NCBI GenBank assembly: GCA_036823295.1
Contig: DAISGD010000004.1
Span: forward strand, 1-64,000
DNA from: UBA4742 sp002403895
Lineage (GTDB): Bacteria; Actinomycetota; Acidimicrobiia; Acidimicrobiales; Acidimicrobilacustridaceae
Length of the DNA stretch: 64,000 nt
Direction of reading: 5' to 3'
The notes beneath the pieces were generated by a model, which made no database searches, was not told the origin of the DNA, and saw only the letters and a list, made by a program, of their open reading frames with translations. The position numbers and the translations under genes were made by a program. The number at the start of each line of letters is the position of its first letter. Positions within the stretch are counted from its first letter, which is position 1. Positions 41,634-49,469 of this stretch are shown piece after piece.

Positions 41634-42230
41634 ATGGTGGGTACGCGTGGACGCAAGTCCGAGAGGGAGTTCCAGGACGTTCTCGAACGTGCCGTGCAGG
41701 GCGACGGGGACGCCTTCGCCGCCATCTGGTGTGCCTTCAACCCGCCCCTCATCCGGTTCCTGCGGGGACTGGCCGACAACGAGGACGCCGTGGATGTGGC
41801 CTCCACCGTGTGGTTGGAGGTGGTGCGGGGACTCGACCGGTTCGAAGGCGCCGAGTCCGGCTTCCGGGCGTGGCTGTTCACCATGGCCCGCCATCGCCTG
41901 ATCGACCTCAGCCGGTCCCGCGACCGGCGGCCCCAGCTCGTGTCCGGCGGCGACGAGCCCCAGGTCACCGACGACCACATCCCCGGCCCAGAAGGGCTGA
42001 TCGAGCAGGATTGGTCGACCGAGCAAGCGGTGGCATTCATCGGTTCGCTGCCCTCCGACCAGGCCGAGGTGCTGCTGCTGCGGGTGGTGGCCGACCTCGA
42101 CGTGGCCACCGTGGCCGAGATGCTCGGCAAGCGTCCAGGCACGGTGCGGGTGCTGGCCCATCGAGGCCTCAGACGGCTGGCCGAGCAGCCCGGTGCCTAC
42201 CCCTCGATGGACAGGCGGGTAACGCGATGA
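41634..42230 (+). CDS. ECF-type RNA polymerase sigma factor
   Basis: A 198-residue sigma-70 family protein with only regions 2 and 4. Region 2 spans about residues 25-95 (AFAAIWCAFNPPLIRFLRGLA, VASTVWLEVVRGLDRF, FRAWLFTMARHRLIDLSRSR). Region 4 spans about 132-185 (LPSDQAEVLLLRVVADLDVATVAEMLGKRPGTVRVLAHRGLRRL, a helix-turn-helix). ATG 41634 follows a T-rich stretch after ilvD (six Ts at 41595-41600). No anti-sigma gene is recognisable: the ATG overlapping its stop (42227) opens a frame that runs into the TadE gene but has codon usage unlike coding DNA here. Its targets may be the neighbouring Tad-like genes. Confidence 0.9.
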   Translation: MVGTRGRKSEREFQDVLERAVQGDGDAFAAIWCAFNPPLIRFLRGLADNEDAVDVASTVWLEVVRGLDRFEGAESGFRAWLFTMARHRLIDLSRSRDRRPQLVSGGDEPQVTDDHIPGPEGLIEQDWSTEQAVAFIGSLPSDQAEVLLLRVVADLDVATVAEMLGKRPGTVRVLAHRGLRRLAEQPGAYPSMDRRVTR

Positions 42231-42337
42231 CGCCTCTGAACGGTGATAACCCCGAGACCCCGGTCCCCGTCCGTGAGTCCGGTCCACGAACCTGGCCGTC
42301 GATATGGTGTAACGGCGGGAGGATAGGCTACGCTACT

Positions 42338-42372
42338 CACAGTAGGGCTACGACTCCTCTCTGTGGTTTTTT
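42338..42372 (+). terminator. Intrinsic terminator in front of the first TadE-like gene
   Basis: CACAG (42338-42342) pairs with CTGTG (42361-42365). After a one-base bulge AGGG (42344-42347) pairs with CTCT-type bases 42357-42360 (one wobble). Six Ts follow at 42367-42372. It ends only 13 nt before ATG 42386. A GGCTACG direct repeat (42326-42332 and 42346-42352) and a complementary CGTAGC (42373-42378) offer alternative pairings. It either ends the sigma-factor transcript or acts as an attenuator for the TadE genes. Confidence 0.6.
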
Positions 42373-42385
42373 CGTAGCGATCGCC

Positions 42386-42856
42386 ATGGCTCTCAGGACC
42401 GGACAACCCAGGCAGTCGGATCCCCGGCGGTGCGGCGGTGATTCCGGCGCGGCCCTGGCGGAGTTCGCGCTGGTGCTGCCGTTCCTGGCCATCTTCGTCT
42501 TCGGGGTGATCGACCTCGGTCGGGCGTACTCGTTGAAGAGCCGGCTGGCCAACATGGCCCGTGAGGGTGCCTTCTACGCCCAGTACGCCCCCTCCAATGT
42601 GACCGGGTGCACGCCGACCAACATCACCGATGTCGCCCTCAAGGAGGACCCCAACGCGAGCGGGGCCACGGTGGTCGTGACCAATGGGGTCACCGGGGTC
42701 GCCATCGTGAACTCGTGCGGGGCGAAGCCTGTGCCCGGCACCCAGATCAGGGTGACGGTGTCGTCCCAGATGAAGATCCTCACGCCGCTCATCGGGGCGA
42801 TGATCGGGGACACGGTCAACGTGAGCAGTTCGACCAACGTGCAGGTCCAGGGATGA
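42386..42856 (+). CDS. TadE-like pilus assembly/pseudopilin protein
   Basis: A 156-residue protein of the TadE family. GGDSGAALAEFALVLPFLAIFVFGVIDLGRAYSLK is split by a transmembrane helix (ALVLPFLAIFVFGVIDLG), with the hallmark Glu of pseudopilins at the head of the helix. The remaining 110 residues are extracytoplasmic with two cysteines (VTGCTPTN, VNSCGAKP). TadE proteins are minor pseudopilins of Flp/tight-adherence pili. ATG 42386 is preferred; an in-frame ATG at 42227 would add 53 residues of unlikely composition spanning the terminator. The stop overlaps the next TadE gene by 4 bp. Confidence 0.8.
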   Translation: MALRTGQPRQSDPRRCGGDSGAALAEFALVLPFLAIFVFGVIDLGRAYSLKSRLANMAREGAFYAQYAPSNVTGCTPTNITDVALKEDPNASGATVVVTNGVTGVAIVNSCGAKPVPGTQIRVTVSSQMKILTPLIGAMIGDTVNVSSSTNVQVQG

Positions 42857-43368
42857 TGCGCGACCTGAGGCCCATCACGCGGTTGCGGGGCGACCAGGGA
42901 GCGGTCCTGCTCGAGGCCGCCTTGGTGATCCCGCTGCTCTTCACCCTGCTCATGGCCCTCTTCGACTTCGGCCTCCTCGAGTTCAGGCAGTCGCAGCTCT
43001 CGTCGGCGGCGCGCGACGGCGCCCGCGCCGGGATCATCACCTGGCAGGATGCGGACATCGGTACCTACTCGGGGGGTAGCTGCCCCGCCGTTTCCCTCAT
43101 CTCCCCCGTCACGTCGGCCTCGTTCAAGTCGATCTGCGACGCGGTGCTCAAGCGACTGGTCGGCTCCACGGTCACCAGCATCACCGCCAAGTGCTACGTC
43201 GGTTCCACCAACACGGTGCAGCCCTGCACCAGCGCCGTGGTGACCGAAGGCCTCGACGGCCTCCAGGTCACCGTGACCATGCTGTACAAGCCCACCACCC
43301 CGGTGGGCCAGACCTTCCTCGGTACGTCCAAGACCTACACCGCTTCGGCCCGGATGGTGATCCAGTGA
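42853..43368 (+). CDS. TadE-like pilus assembly/pseudopilin protein
   Basis: A 171-residue second TadE-family protein. RGDQGAVLLEAALVIPLLF and LLMALFDFGLLEFRQ carry the pseudopilin-like N-terminal helix with Glu at its start. The outer domain contains cysteines in GGSCPAVSL, KSICDAVLK, AKCYVG and VQPCTSAVV, which may form disulfides. It is coupled to the previous and next genes (ATGA and GTGA overlaps), making a three-gene set. No Tad secretion ATPase, platform protein or prepilin peptidase is present in the window. Confidence 0.82.
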   Translation: MMRDLRPITRLRGDQGAVLLEAALVIPLLFTLLMALFDFGLLEFRQSQLSSAARDGARAGIITWQDADIGTYSGGSCPAVSLISPVTSASFKSICDAVLKRLVGSTVTSITAKCYVGSTNTVQPCTSAVVTEGLDGLQVTVTMLYKPTTPVGQTFLGTSKTYTASARMVIQ

Positions 43369-44558
43369 ATACAGGAATGAACGCACGACTCAAGCCGCTG
43401 GCCGGTTACCGCCTCAGCGGCAGGCGACGCCACGGTGACGAGGGCATCACCATCGTGTTCGTGGCCCTCGCGATGGTGGCGGTGTTGTTCATTGCCGCCC
43501 TGGTCATCGACGGGGGCGTGGCCTACGTCTCGCACCGCCACTCGCAGAACGAGGCCGATTCGGGGACGATGGCCGGAGTGCGGGTGTTGGAGCAGCTGAA
43601 GTTCTATCCGGTGTGTTCGATCACCGTGCCCGCTCCGTGCACGAACTTCACCTCGACCTCGCAGATCCGGCCCGTGATCATGCAGGTCGCCCAGAAGAGC
43701 GGGGCCGACACCACCGCCGGCGCGGTGACCTGCTACCTGCTCGACGCCAACAAGAACCGCGTCGGCCTCGAGTTCTGCGACTCGGGCGTGAACCCCACCG
43801 CCGCTGACCTGGCCGCGGCTTCTGGGGTCGAGGTGAAGGCCCGCCAGACCAAGAACACCTTCTTCGCCGGTACCGCCGGCTTCGACAGCACGCCGGCCAG
43901 CAGCGCGGCCAAGGCCTTCATCTCCAACTTCGTCGGCGGGACGGGCTCGCCCTTCATCGTCTGCGGCGTCCTCGGCGCCCACGCCAGCGACGCGCAGCCC
44001 CTCGCCTGGGCCTACAACCTGGTGACTCCGAACAGCGGGGGCGGGTACAGCCTTGTGCCCGGCGCGGCCGGACAGTACTACCAGATCCAAGGCTCACAGA
44101 ACCCGACCTGTGGGGCCGGCAGCGACACGTTCAAGGGCAAGGGCGACGGCAAGAAGCTCGATGCCCTCCCCATCGACACCGGCATCACCACCGGCAATGG
44201 TTTCCAGAACAACATCCAGCTCTCGGTGGCCGGGCTCATCCCTTGCAAGGCGGGAGACACCGTGTTCAACGGCTGCGGGATGCTCATCCCCATCGCCGAT
44301 TCGGCCAGCGGATCCGGCAATGGCACCAAGATGCACGTGGTGACCTGGCTGGCCTGGCAGGTGTGGGGCAGCGGCAACAGCTACACCTTCGTCGGCAGCA
44401 GCTTTGACCCGCTGGGGTCGAGCTGCGGGAACCCGATCTCTCCCGGGGGCAGCATGAAGTACTGCGGCAAGCTGCTCGGGATGGCCTCGGTGACCGGCGG
44501 GACCGGCGGCGGCCCGGGCACGCTCGGCCAGCTCCACGTGCTGCGCCTGTCCGAGTGA
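43365..44558 (+). CDS. TadG-like (Flp pilus-assembly) protein
   Basis: A 397-residue protein with one N-terminal membrane helix (ITIVFVALAMVAVLFIAALVIDGG), preceded by DEG and followed by AYVSHRHSQNEADSGTMAGVR, the typical TadG/TadE_N region in which new cells lose surplus sequence. The long outer domain is rich in Gly, Thr and Ser and contains about ten cysteines, suggesting disulfides. TadG-like proteins are pilus or surface-assembly proteins. GTG 43365 overlaps the previous stop (GTGA), matching the coupling of its neighbours; ATG 43377 with AGGA just before it is the alternative. Confidence 0.75.
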   Translation: MNTGMNARLKPLAGYRLSGRRRHGDEGITIVFVALAMVAVLFIAALVIDGGVAYVSHRHSQNEADSGTMAGVRVLEQLKFYPVCSITVPAPCTNFTSTSQIRPVIMQVAQKSGADTTAGAVTCYLLDANKNRVGLEFCDSGVNPTAADLAAASGVEVKARQTKNTFFAGTAGFDSTPASSAAKAFISNFVGGTGSPFIVCGVLGAHASDAQPLAWAYNLVTPNSGGGYSLVPGAAGQYYQIQGSQNPTCGAGSDTFKGKGDGKKLDALPIDTGITTGNGFQNNIQLSVAGLIPCKAGDTVFNGCGMLIPIADSASGSGNGTKMHVVTWLAWQVWGSGNSYTFVGSSFDPLGSSCGNPISPGGSMKYCGKLLGMASVTGGTGGGPGTLGQLHVLRLSE

Positions 44559-44577
44559 TCCTGTCCCGTGATCCGGG

Positions 44578-44607
44578 TTGCCGACGCGCCGTCGAACGTG
44601 GCAGGCT
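44578..44607 (+). promoter_or_regulatory. Promoter of the ilvB leader
   Basis: TTGCCG (44578-44583) and CAGGCT (44602-44607) are separated by 18 bp, and the leader peptide ATG lies 7 nt after the second hexamer. The geometry is the same as in front of leuA, although the hexamers match the consensus less well. Confidence 0.4.
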
Positions 44608-44614
44608 GTCAGGC

Positions 44615-44656
44615 ATGATGAGAGTCCGCACCGATCTTCTTGTGGTACCCAGCTAG
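44615..44656 (+). CDS. ilvB leader peptide (branched-chain attenuator peptide)
   Basis: A 13-codon open frame, MMRVRTDLLVVPS, ending in TAG. Codons 8-11 are CTT CTT GTG GTA (Leu-Leu-Val-Val), with a further Val at codon 4, so its translation depends on leucyl- and valyl-tRNA. It is followed at once by a hairpin and then by an intrinsic terminator before ilvB, the arrangement of branched-chain attenuators. A second ATG (44618) directly follows the first. No strong Shine-Dalgarno is seen. Confidence 0.75.
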   Translation: MMRVRTDLLVVPS

Positions 44657-44657
44657 C

Positions 44658-44681
44658 GCACGCCGTCCTTCCCCCGCGTGC
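44658..44681 (+). promoter_or_regulatory. ilvB attenuator, first hairpin
   Basis: GCACGC (44658-44663) pairs perfectly with GCGTGC (44676-44681) around a 12-nt loop, beginning one base after the leader peptide stop. Loop bases CTTCCC (44668-44673) can pair with GGGAGG (44699-44704) in the 3' arm of the terminator, with one wobble, giving a competing fold. A ribosome stalled on the Leu/Val codons would cover the 5' arm. Confidence 0.65.
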
Positions 44682-44685
44682 ACCT

Positions 44686-44717
44686 CGGCCTCCCCAGCGG
44701 GAGGTCGCTTTCGTTTT
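44686..44717 (+). terminator. ilvB attenuator, intrinsic terminator
   Basis: CGGCCTCCC (44686-44694) pairs with GGGAGGTCG (44699-44707) as nine pairs including one G-T wobble, closing the tetraloop CAGC. The T-rich tail CTTTCGTTTT follows. It lies 25 bp before the ilvB start, so it acts on the ilvB leader transcript. Confidence 0.75.
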
Positions 44718-44742
44718 CCGAACACGAGCCAAGGAACCTGCG

Positions 44743-46482
44743 ATGAAACTCGATGGTGGTCAAGCCCTCATCAAGAGCCTGGAGATGGAGGGTGTCGAAA
44801 CGATCTTCGGCCTGCCCGGTGGCGCCATCTTGCCGGTGTACGACCCGATCATCGACTCGCCCATCCGCCACATCCTGGTGCGCCACGAACAAGGCGCCGG
44901 CCACATGGCCGAGGGCTACGCCCATGCGACCGGCCGGCCGGGCGTGGCCATGGTCACCAGTGGGCCGGGGGCCACCAACATCGTCACCCCGCTGGCCGAT
45001 GCCTTCATGGACTCGGTGCCGATGGTGGTGATCACCGGCCAGGTGCCGACGTCGTCGCTGGGGACCGATGCCTTCCAGGAGGCCGACATCACCGGGATCA
45101 CCATGGGCGTCACCAAGCACAACTTCCTGGTGACCGAGGCCGCCGACATCCCCCGCACCATTCGCGAGGCCTTCCACATCGCCACCACCGGTCGGCCCGG
45201 GCCGGTGCTGGTCGACATCCCCAAGGACATCGTCGATCCGAACAACCCCCGCTCGGCCATGGACTGGTACTGGCCCGACGCGGTGGACCTGCCCGGCTAC
45301 CACCCGGTGACCATGGGCGACCCGGCCATGATCCGCCGGGCGGCCGAGCTGATCCTGGCGTCGGAACGCCCGGTCATCTATGCGGGTGGGGGCATCTTGA
45401 AGGCGCGGGCGGCCGAGGCCTTGCGGGCACTGGCCGAGCGCTGCGAGTTGCCGGTGGTGACCACGCTGATGGCCCGGGGCGCCTTCCCCGACGACCACTC
45501 CCTGTGCCTGGGTATGCCCGGCATGCACGGCAACTACACCGCCGTCACCGCCATGCAGCAGTCGGACCTGCTCATCGCTCTGGGCAGTCGCTTCGACGAT
45601 CGGGTCACCGGCAGGCTCGACGGCTTTGCCCCTGACGCCAAGATCATCCACGTGGACATCGACCCGGCCGAGCTGGGCAAGGTTCGCCAACCCGACGCCG
45701 GCATCGCCGGGGACTGCCGGCTGGTCATCGAGGAGCTGCTGGTGGCCATCGCCGAGCTGGGCGGGCCCGAAACCCAGCCCGACCGCTCGGCTTGGCGCTC
45801 CACGTTGAGCGGGTGGCAGGAGACGTTCCCGCTGAGCTATGAGATGAACGAGCCGGGCGAGCTGCTGAAGCCCCAGTTCGTGCTCGAGACCCTGCGCGAC
45901 TCCACTCCCGAGGACTGCATCGTGGCGTCGGGCGTGGGGCAGCACCAGATGTGGACCAGCCAGTACTGGAAGTTCAACCACCCCTACACGTGGATCAACT
46001 CCGGTGGCCTGGGCACCATGGGGTTCGCGGTGCCGGCGGCTATCGGGGCCAAGGTCGGCCGCCCGGACCGCATGGTGTGGGCCATCGACGGCGACGGGTG
46101 CTTCCAGATGACGGCCCAGGAGTTGGTGACCGCAGCCAGCGAGCGGATTCCGGTGAAGATCGCCATCCTCAACAACGCCTACTTGGGGATGGTCCGTCAG
46201 TGGCAGGAGATGTTCTACGAGGAACGGTACTCGGAGGTGTACCTGTCGCCGGACCTGCCGGACTACAAGATGTGGGCCGAGGCCATGGGGTGCATCGGGA
46301 TGCGGGTCGAGTCGCCCGAAGAGGTCCAGCCCGCCATCGACAAGGCCAATGAGATCGACGACCGCCCGGTGGTGATCGACTTCCGGACCGACGCGCGCGA
46401 GAAGGTGTATCCGATGGTGCCGCCGGGCAAAGCCAACAGCGAGATCGTGGTCGATCCGGCCCTGGGTCAGGGAGGGCGATGA
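44743..46482 (+). CDS. ilvB: Acetolactate synthase large subunit
   Basis: A 579-residue thiamine-diphosphate enzyme that condenses pyruvate with pyruvate or 2-ketobutyrate. FGLPGGAILPVYDPI opens the N-terminal domain, and VRHEQGAGHMAEGYA holds the catalytic Glu. VTSGPGATNIVTPLADAFMDSVPMV is split by the family pattern. The ThDP motif is WAIDGDGCFQMTAQEL followed by KIAILNNAYLGMVRQWQ. FAD-binding segments (ALGSRFDDRVTGRLDGF) are present. ATG 44743 has AAGGA 7 nt upstream. It overlaps ilvN by 4 bp, and is preceded by a Leu/Val attenuator, so expression should respond to branched-chain aminoacyl-tRNA levels. Confidence 0.97.
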   Translation: MKLDGGQALIKSLEMEGVETIFGLPGGAILPVYDPIIDSPIRHILVRHEQGAGHMAEGYAHATGRPGVAMVTSGPGATNIVTPLADAFMDSVPMVVITGQVPTSSLGTDAFQEADITGITMGVTKHNFLVTEAADIPRTIREAFHIATTGRPGPVLVDIPKDIVDPNNPRSAMDWYWPDAVDLPGYHPVTMGDPAMIRRAAELILASERPVIYAGGGILKARAAEALRALAERCELPVVTTLMARGAFPDDHSLCLGMPGMHGNYTAVTAMQQSDLLIALGSRFDDRVTGRLDGFAPDAKIIHVDIDPAELGKVRQPDAGIAGDCRLVIEELLVAIAELGGPETQPDRSAWRSTLSGWQETFPLSYEMNEPGELLKPQFVLETLRDSTPEDCIVASGVGQHQMWTSQYWKFNHPYTWINSGGLGTMGFAVPAAIGAKVGRPDRMVWAIDGDGCFQMTAQELVTAASERIPVKIAILNNAYLGMVRQWQEMFYEERYSEVYLSPDLPDYKMWAEAMGCIGMRVESPEEVQPAIDKANEIDDRPVVIDFRTDAREKVYPMVPPGKANSEIVVDPALGQGGR

Positions 46483-46997
46483 TGGGTTCGGACGCCAAGC
46501 AGCACATCCTCACCGTGCTGGTGGAGAACAAGCCGGGGGTGCTGGCCCGGGTGGCGGGGCTCTTCGCCCGGCGGGGCTTCAACATTTTCTCGCTGGCCGT
46601 GGCGCCGACCGATGACGAGCGCTTCAGCCGGATCACGGTGACGGTCGACGTGGAGTCGGCGCCGCTCGAGCAGATCATCAAGCAACTCGACAAGTTGGTG
46701 AACGTGGTGGGCATCGACGAGCTGGCGCCAGAAGCAGCGGTCGAACGCGAGCTGTTGTTGGCGACGGTGTTGGCCCCGACGGAGACTCGCAGCCGGGTGG
46801 TCGAATTGGTGGGCCAGTTCGAGGGTCGTATCCTTGGCGTCGGCTCGAACGAGGTGACGGTCAGCCTGGATGGTTCGCCGGCCAAGGTCGATGATTTCGA
46901 ACGACTCCTCCGGGAGTTCGGGATCGTGGCCTTGCAGCGCACCGGCCGGGTGGTCTTGCCGAAACTCGACGAGCTACCCGCTGAGGCATCGTCCTGA
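46479..46997 (+). CDS. ilvN: Acetolactate synthase small (regulatory) subunit
   Basis: A 172-residue regulatory subunit. The N-terminal ACT domain (ILTVLVENKPGVLARVAGLFARRGFNIFSLAVAP) binds valine for feedback inhibition. The second half (ERELLLATVLAPTETRSRVVELVGQFEGRILGVG) is the ALS small-subunit C-terminal domain. Length and motifs are standard. ATG 46479 overlaps the ilvB stop (ATGA); ATG 46482 is also possible. Followed 41 bp later by ilvC, so the three form one operon. Confidence 0.96.
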   Translation: MMGSDAKQHILTVLVENKPGVLARVAGLFARRGFNIFSLAVAPTDDERFSRITVTVDVESAPLEQIIKQLDKLVNVVGIDELAPEAAVERELLLATVLAPTETRSRVVELVGQFEGRILGVGSNEVTVSLDGSPAKVDDFERLLREFGIVALQRTGRVVLPKLDELPAEASS

Positions 46998-47038
46998 CGC
47001 CGTCGCCCCGCACTTCCGACTCATCCAGGAGCAATCCC

Positions 47039-48070
47039 GTGGCCAACGTGTTCTACGAAAAAGATGCCGACCGATCGCTGATCGCCGACCGGAAGGTCGC
47101 CGTCATCGGCTACGGCTCGCAGGGTCATGCCCATGCGCTCAACCTCAAGGATTCGGGCATCGACGTCCGCATCGGGCTGCGTGACGGCTCCGCCTCGACG
47201 GCCAAGGCCGCGGCTGCCGGTCTCAAGGTCATGTCCATCGCCGATGCGGCGGCCGAGGCTGACGTCATCATGATCCTGGCGCCCGACACCGAGCAGAAGG
47301 CCATCTACGAGGCGTCGATCGAGCCCAACCTCAACGACGGTGACGCGCTGTTCTTCGCCCACGGCTTCAACATCCGCTTCGGTCGCATTGTGCCGCCCGC
47401 CGGTGTCGACGTGGTCATGGTGGCGCCCAAGGGACCGGGCCACCTCGTGCGCCGCACCTATGAAGAGGGCGGCGGGGTCCCCTGCCTGGTGGCGGTGGAA
47501 CAAGACGCCACGGGCCTGGGCCTGGGCCTGGGCCTGGCCTATGCCGATGCCATCGGCGGGGCTCGCGCCGGGGTGATCGAGACCACCTTCACCGAGGAGA
47601 CCGAGACCGACCTGTTCGGTGAGCAGGTCGTGCTTTGCGGCGGGACCACCGCCTTGGTGCAGGCTGGGTTCCAGACGCTGATCGATGCCGGCTATCAGCC
47701 GGAGATCGCCTATTTCGAGTGCCTCCACGAGCTGAAGCTCATCGTGGACCTCATGTACGAAGAGGGCATCGCCGGTATGCGCTACTCGATCTCGGACACG
47801 GCCGAGTTCGGCGACCTCACTCGTGGTCCCCGCATCGTGAACGACGCCACCAAGGCTGAGATGCGCCAGATCCTGTCGGAGATCCAGTCCGGGGCCTTCG
47901 CGGAGGAGTGGGTGGCCGAGAGCGAGGCCGGTCGGGCCAACTTCCATGCCCTGGAGGCGAAGGGCAAGGAGCACCCGATCGAACACGTCGGGGCCAAGCT
48001 CCGCTCGATGATGCCGTGGATCGGTCAGGGCAAGACCAAGGTGAGCGAGGCCTCGGGCGGTCAGGGCTGA
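47039..48070 (+). CDS. ilvC: Ketol-acid reductoisomerase (class I)
   Basis: A 343-residue NADPH-dependent enzyme for the second common step of branched-chain synthesis. VAVIGYGSQGHAHALNL is the Rossmann motif, and MVAPKGPGHLVRRTYEEGGGVP is conserved. The C-terminal knotted domain has ETFTEE-like TTFTEETETDLFGEQ and YFECLHELKLIVDLMYEEGI with the metal-binding acids. A run of four GGGCCT hexamers (47512-47535) encodes GLGLGLGL in the interdomain segment, without changing its length relative to the family. GTG 47039 has AGGAG about 7 nt upstream. Confidence 0.96.
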   Translation: MANVFYEKDADRSLIADRKVAVIGYGSQGHAHALNLKDSGIDVRIGLRDGSASTAKAAAAGLKVMSIADAAAEADVIMILAPDTEQKAIYEASIEPNLNDGDALFFAHGFNIRFGRIVPPAGVDVVMVAPKGPGHLVRRTYEEGGGVPCLVAVEQDATGLGLGLGLAYADAIGGARAGVIETTFTEETETDLFGEQVVLCGGTTALVQAGFQTLIDAGYQPEIAYFECLHELKLIVDLMYEEGIAGMRYSISDTAEFGDLTRGPRIVNDATKAEMRQILSEIQSGAFAEEWVAESEAGRANFHALEAKGKEHPIEHVGAKLRSMMPWIGQGKTKVSEASGGQG

Positions 48071-48155
48071 TCCAAACCCGTATGCTTCCCCCGCATTGTC
48101 CAGGGCGATGGACCATTCCGGCCTCCCGCCCGCGCATCGAAGGGGAGAGCACGCG

Positions 48156-49469
48156 ATGAGCGACGCCGAGTGGGGTTTCGAGACCCGCCAGATCCATGCC
48201 GGTCAGGAGCCTGATCCGACTACCGGGGCCCGCGCCGTGCCGATCTACCAGACGACCGCGTATCAGTTCCGTGACACCACGCACGCGGCCAACCTGTTTG
48301 CCCTGGCCGAGATCGGCAACATTTACACCCGCATCATGAACCCGACCCAGGGGGTGCTCGAAGCGCGCATGTCCAGTCTCGAAGGGGGCACGGCCACCGC
48401 GGTTGGCCTTCCGGGAGCGCTGGCGGTGGCGAGCGGCCAGGCGGCCGAGACCATCGCCCTCCTCAACCTGGCCGAACAGGGCAGCCACATCGTGTCCTCG
48501 GCGGCGCTGTACGGCGGGACGTACAACTTGTTCCATTACACCCTGCCCAAGTTCGGCATCGACACCACGTTCATCGACGATCCCGACGACCTCGATGCCT
48601 GGCGGGCAGCCGTGCGGCCCAACACCAAGGCGCTCTACGGCGAGTCCATCGGCAATCCCCGCAACGACATCCTGGACATCGAGGGTGTGGCCGGCGTCGC
48701 CCACGAAAACGGCGTGCCGCTCATCGTGGACAACACCGTCGCCACGCCGTATCTCATCCGGCCACTGGAATGGGGGGCCGACATTGTGGTGCATTCGGCC
48801 ACGAAGTTCATCGGTGGCCACGGCAACTCCATCGGAGGCGTGATCGTCGACGGCGGCAGCTTCGATTTCTCGGCCAACGACAAGTTCCCCATGTTCACCG
48901 AGCCCGATGCCAGCTACCACGGTCTGGCCTATTGGCCCGCCCTGGGCGCCGGGAGTTTCATCATCAAGGCCCGGGTGCAATTGCTGCGTGATATGGGCGC
49001 TGCCATCTCGCCGTTCAATTGCTTCCTGTTGCTGCAGGGGCTGGAGACGCTGAGCCTGCGCATGGAGCGCCACGTCAGCAACGCCCAGGCGGTGGCCGAC
49101 TACCTGGCCGGTCACGACCAGGTCGAGTCGGTCCAGTTCGCCGGGTTGTCGGATTCGCGCTGGCACGAGCGGGCCGGGCGTTACAGCGGGGGGAAGGGCG
49201 CCGGCTCGGTGCCGGCCTTCGTCATCAAGGGTGGGGCCGAGGCCGGGCAGAGGTTTGTGGAGGCCCTCGAGCTGCACAGCCATCTGGCCAACATCGGCGA
49301 TGTGCGCAGCCTGGTGATCCAGCCGTCGACGACAACGCACTCCCAGCTCAGCCCCGAGGAGCAGGCCGACGCCGGGGTGGACCCCGGTCTCGTTCGTCTC
49401 TCGGTGGGGATCGAGTCCATCACCGACATCATCGCCGACCTCGACAAGGGCTTCGCCGCCGTGGGCTGA
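48156..49469 (+). CDS. metY: O-acetylhomoserine aminocarboxypropyltransferase/cysteine synthase
   Basis: A 437-residue PLP enzyme of the Cys/Met-metabolism family; the length and sequence fit O-acetylhomoserine sulfhydrylase rather than the shorter MetB or MetC. ETRQIHAGQEPDPTTGARAVPIYQTTAYQF opens the protein. Other marks are YTRIMNPTQGVLEAR, ALYGGTYNLF, VPLIVDNTVATPYLIRP, and HSATKFIGGHGNSIGG carrying the Schiff-base Lys. It makes homocysteine from O-acetylhomoserine and sulfide. ATG 48156 has GGGGAG upstream. It lies 86 bp after ilvC behind a TATGCT box (48081-48086), so it may be transcribed separately. No SAM riboswitch was recognised. Confidence 0.93.
   Translation: MSDAEWGFETRQIHAGQEPDPTTGARAVPIYQTTAYQFRDTTHAANLFALAEIGNIYTRIMNPTQGVLEARMSSLEGGTATAVGLPGALAVASGQAAETIALLNLAEQGSHIVSSAALYGGTYNLFHYTLPKFGIDTTFIDDPDDLDAWRAAVRPNTKALYGESIGNPRNDILDIEGVAGVAHENGVPLIVDNTVATPYLIRPLEWGADIVVHSATKFIGGHGNSIGGVIVDGGSFDFSANDKFPMFTEPDASYHGLAYWPALGAGSFIIKARVQLLRDMGAAISPFNCFLLLQGLETLSLRMERHVSNAQAVADYLAGHDQVESVQFAGLSDSRWHERAGRYSGGKGAGSVPAFVIKGGAEAGQRFVEALELHSHLANIGDVRSLVIQPSTTTHSQLSPEEQADAGVDPGLVRLSVGIESITDIIADLDKGFAAVG

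Noticed and set aside
42227..42385. 53-residue extension of the first TadE protein, or an anti-sigma gene starting at ATG 42227
   Set aside because: Rare codons (ATA, AGG) and a terminator lie inside it; the TadE signature begins after ATG 42386.
48071..48155. SAM riboswitch before metY
   Set aside because: The interval is only 85 bp and lacks the conserved cores of known SAM riboswitch classes; only a short GTCC/GGAC stem is present.
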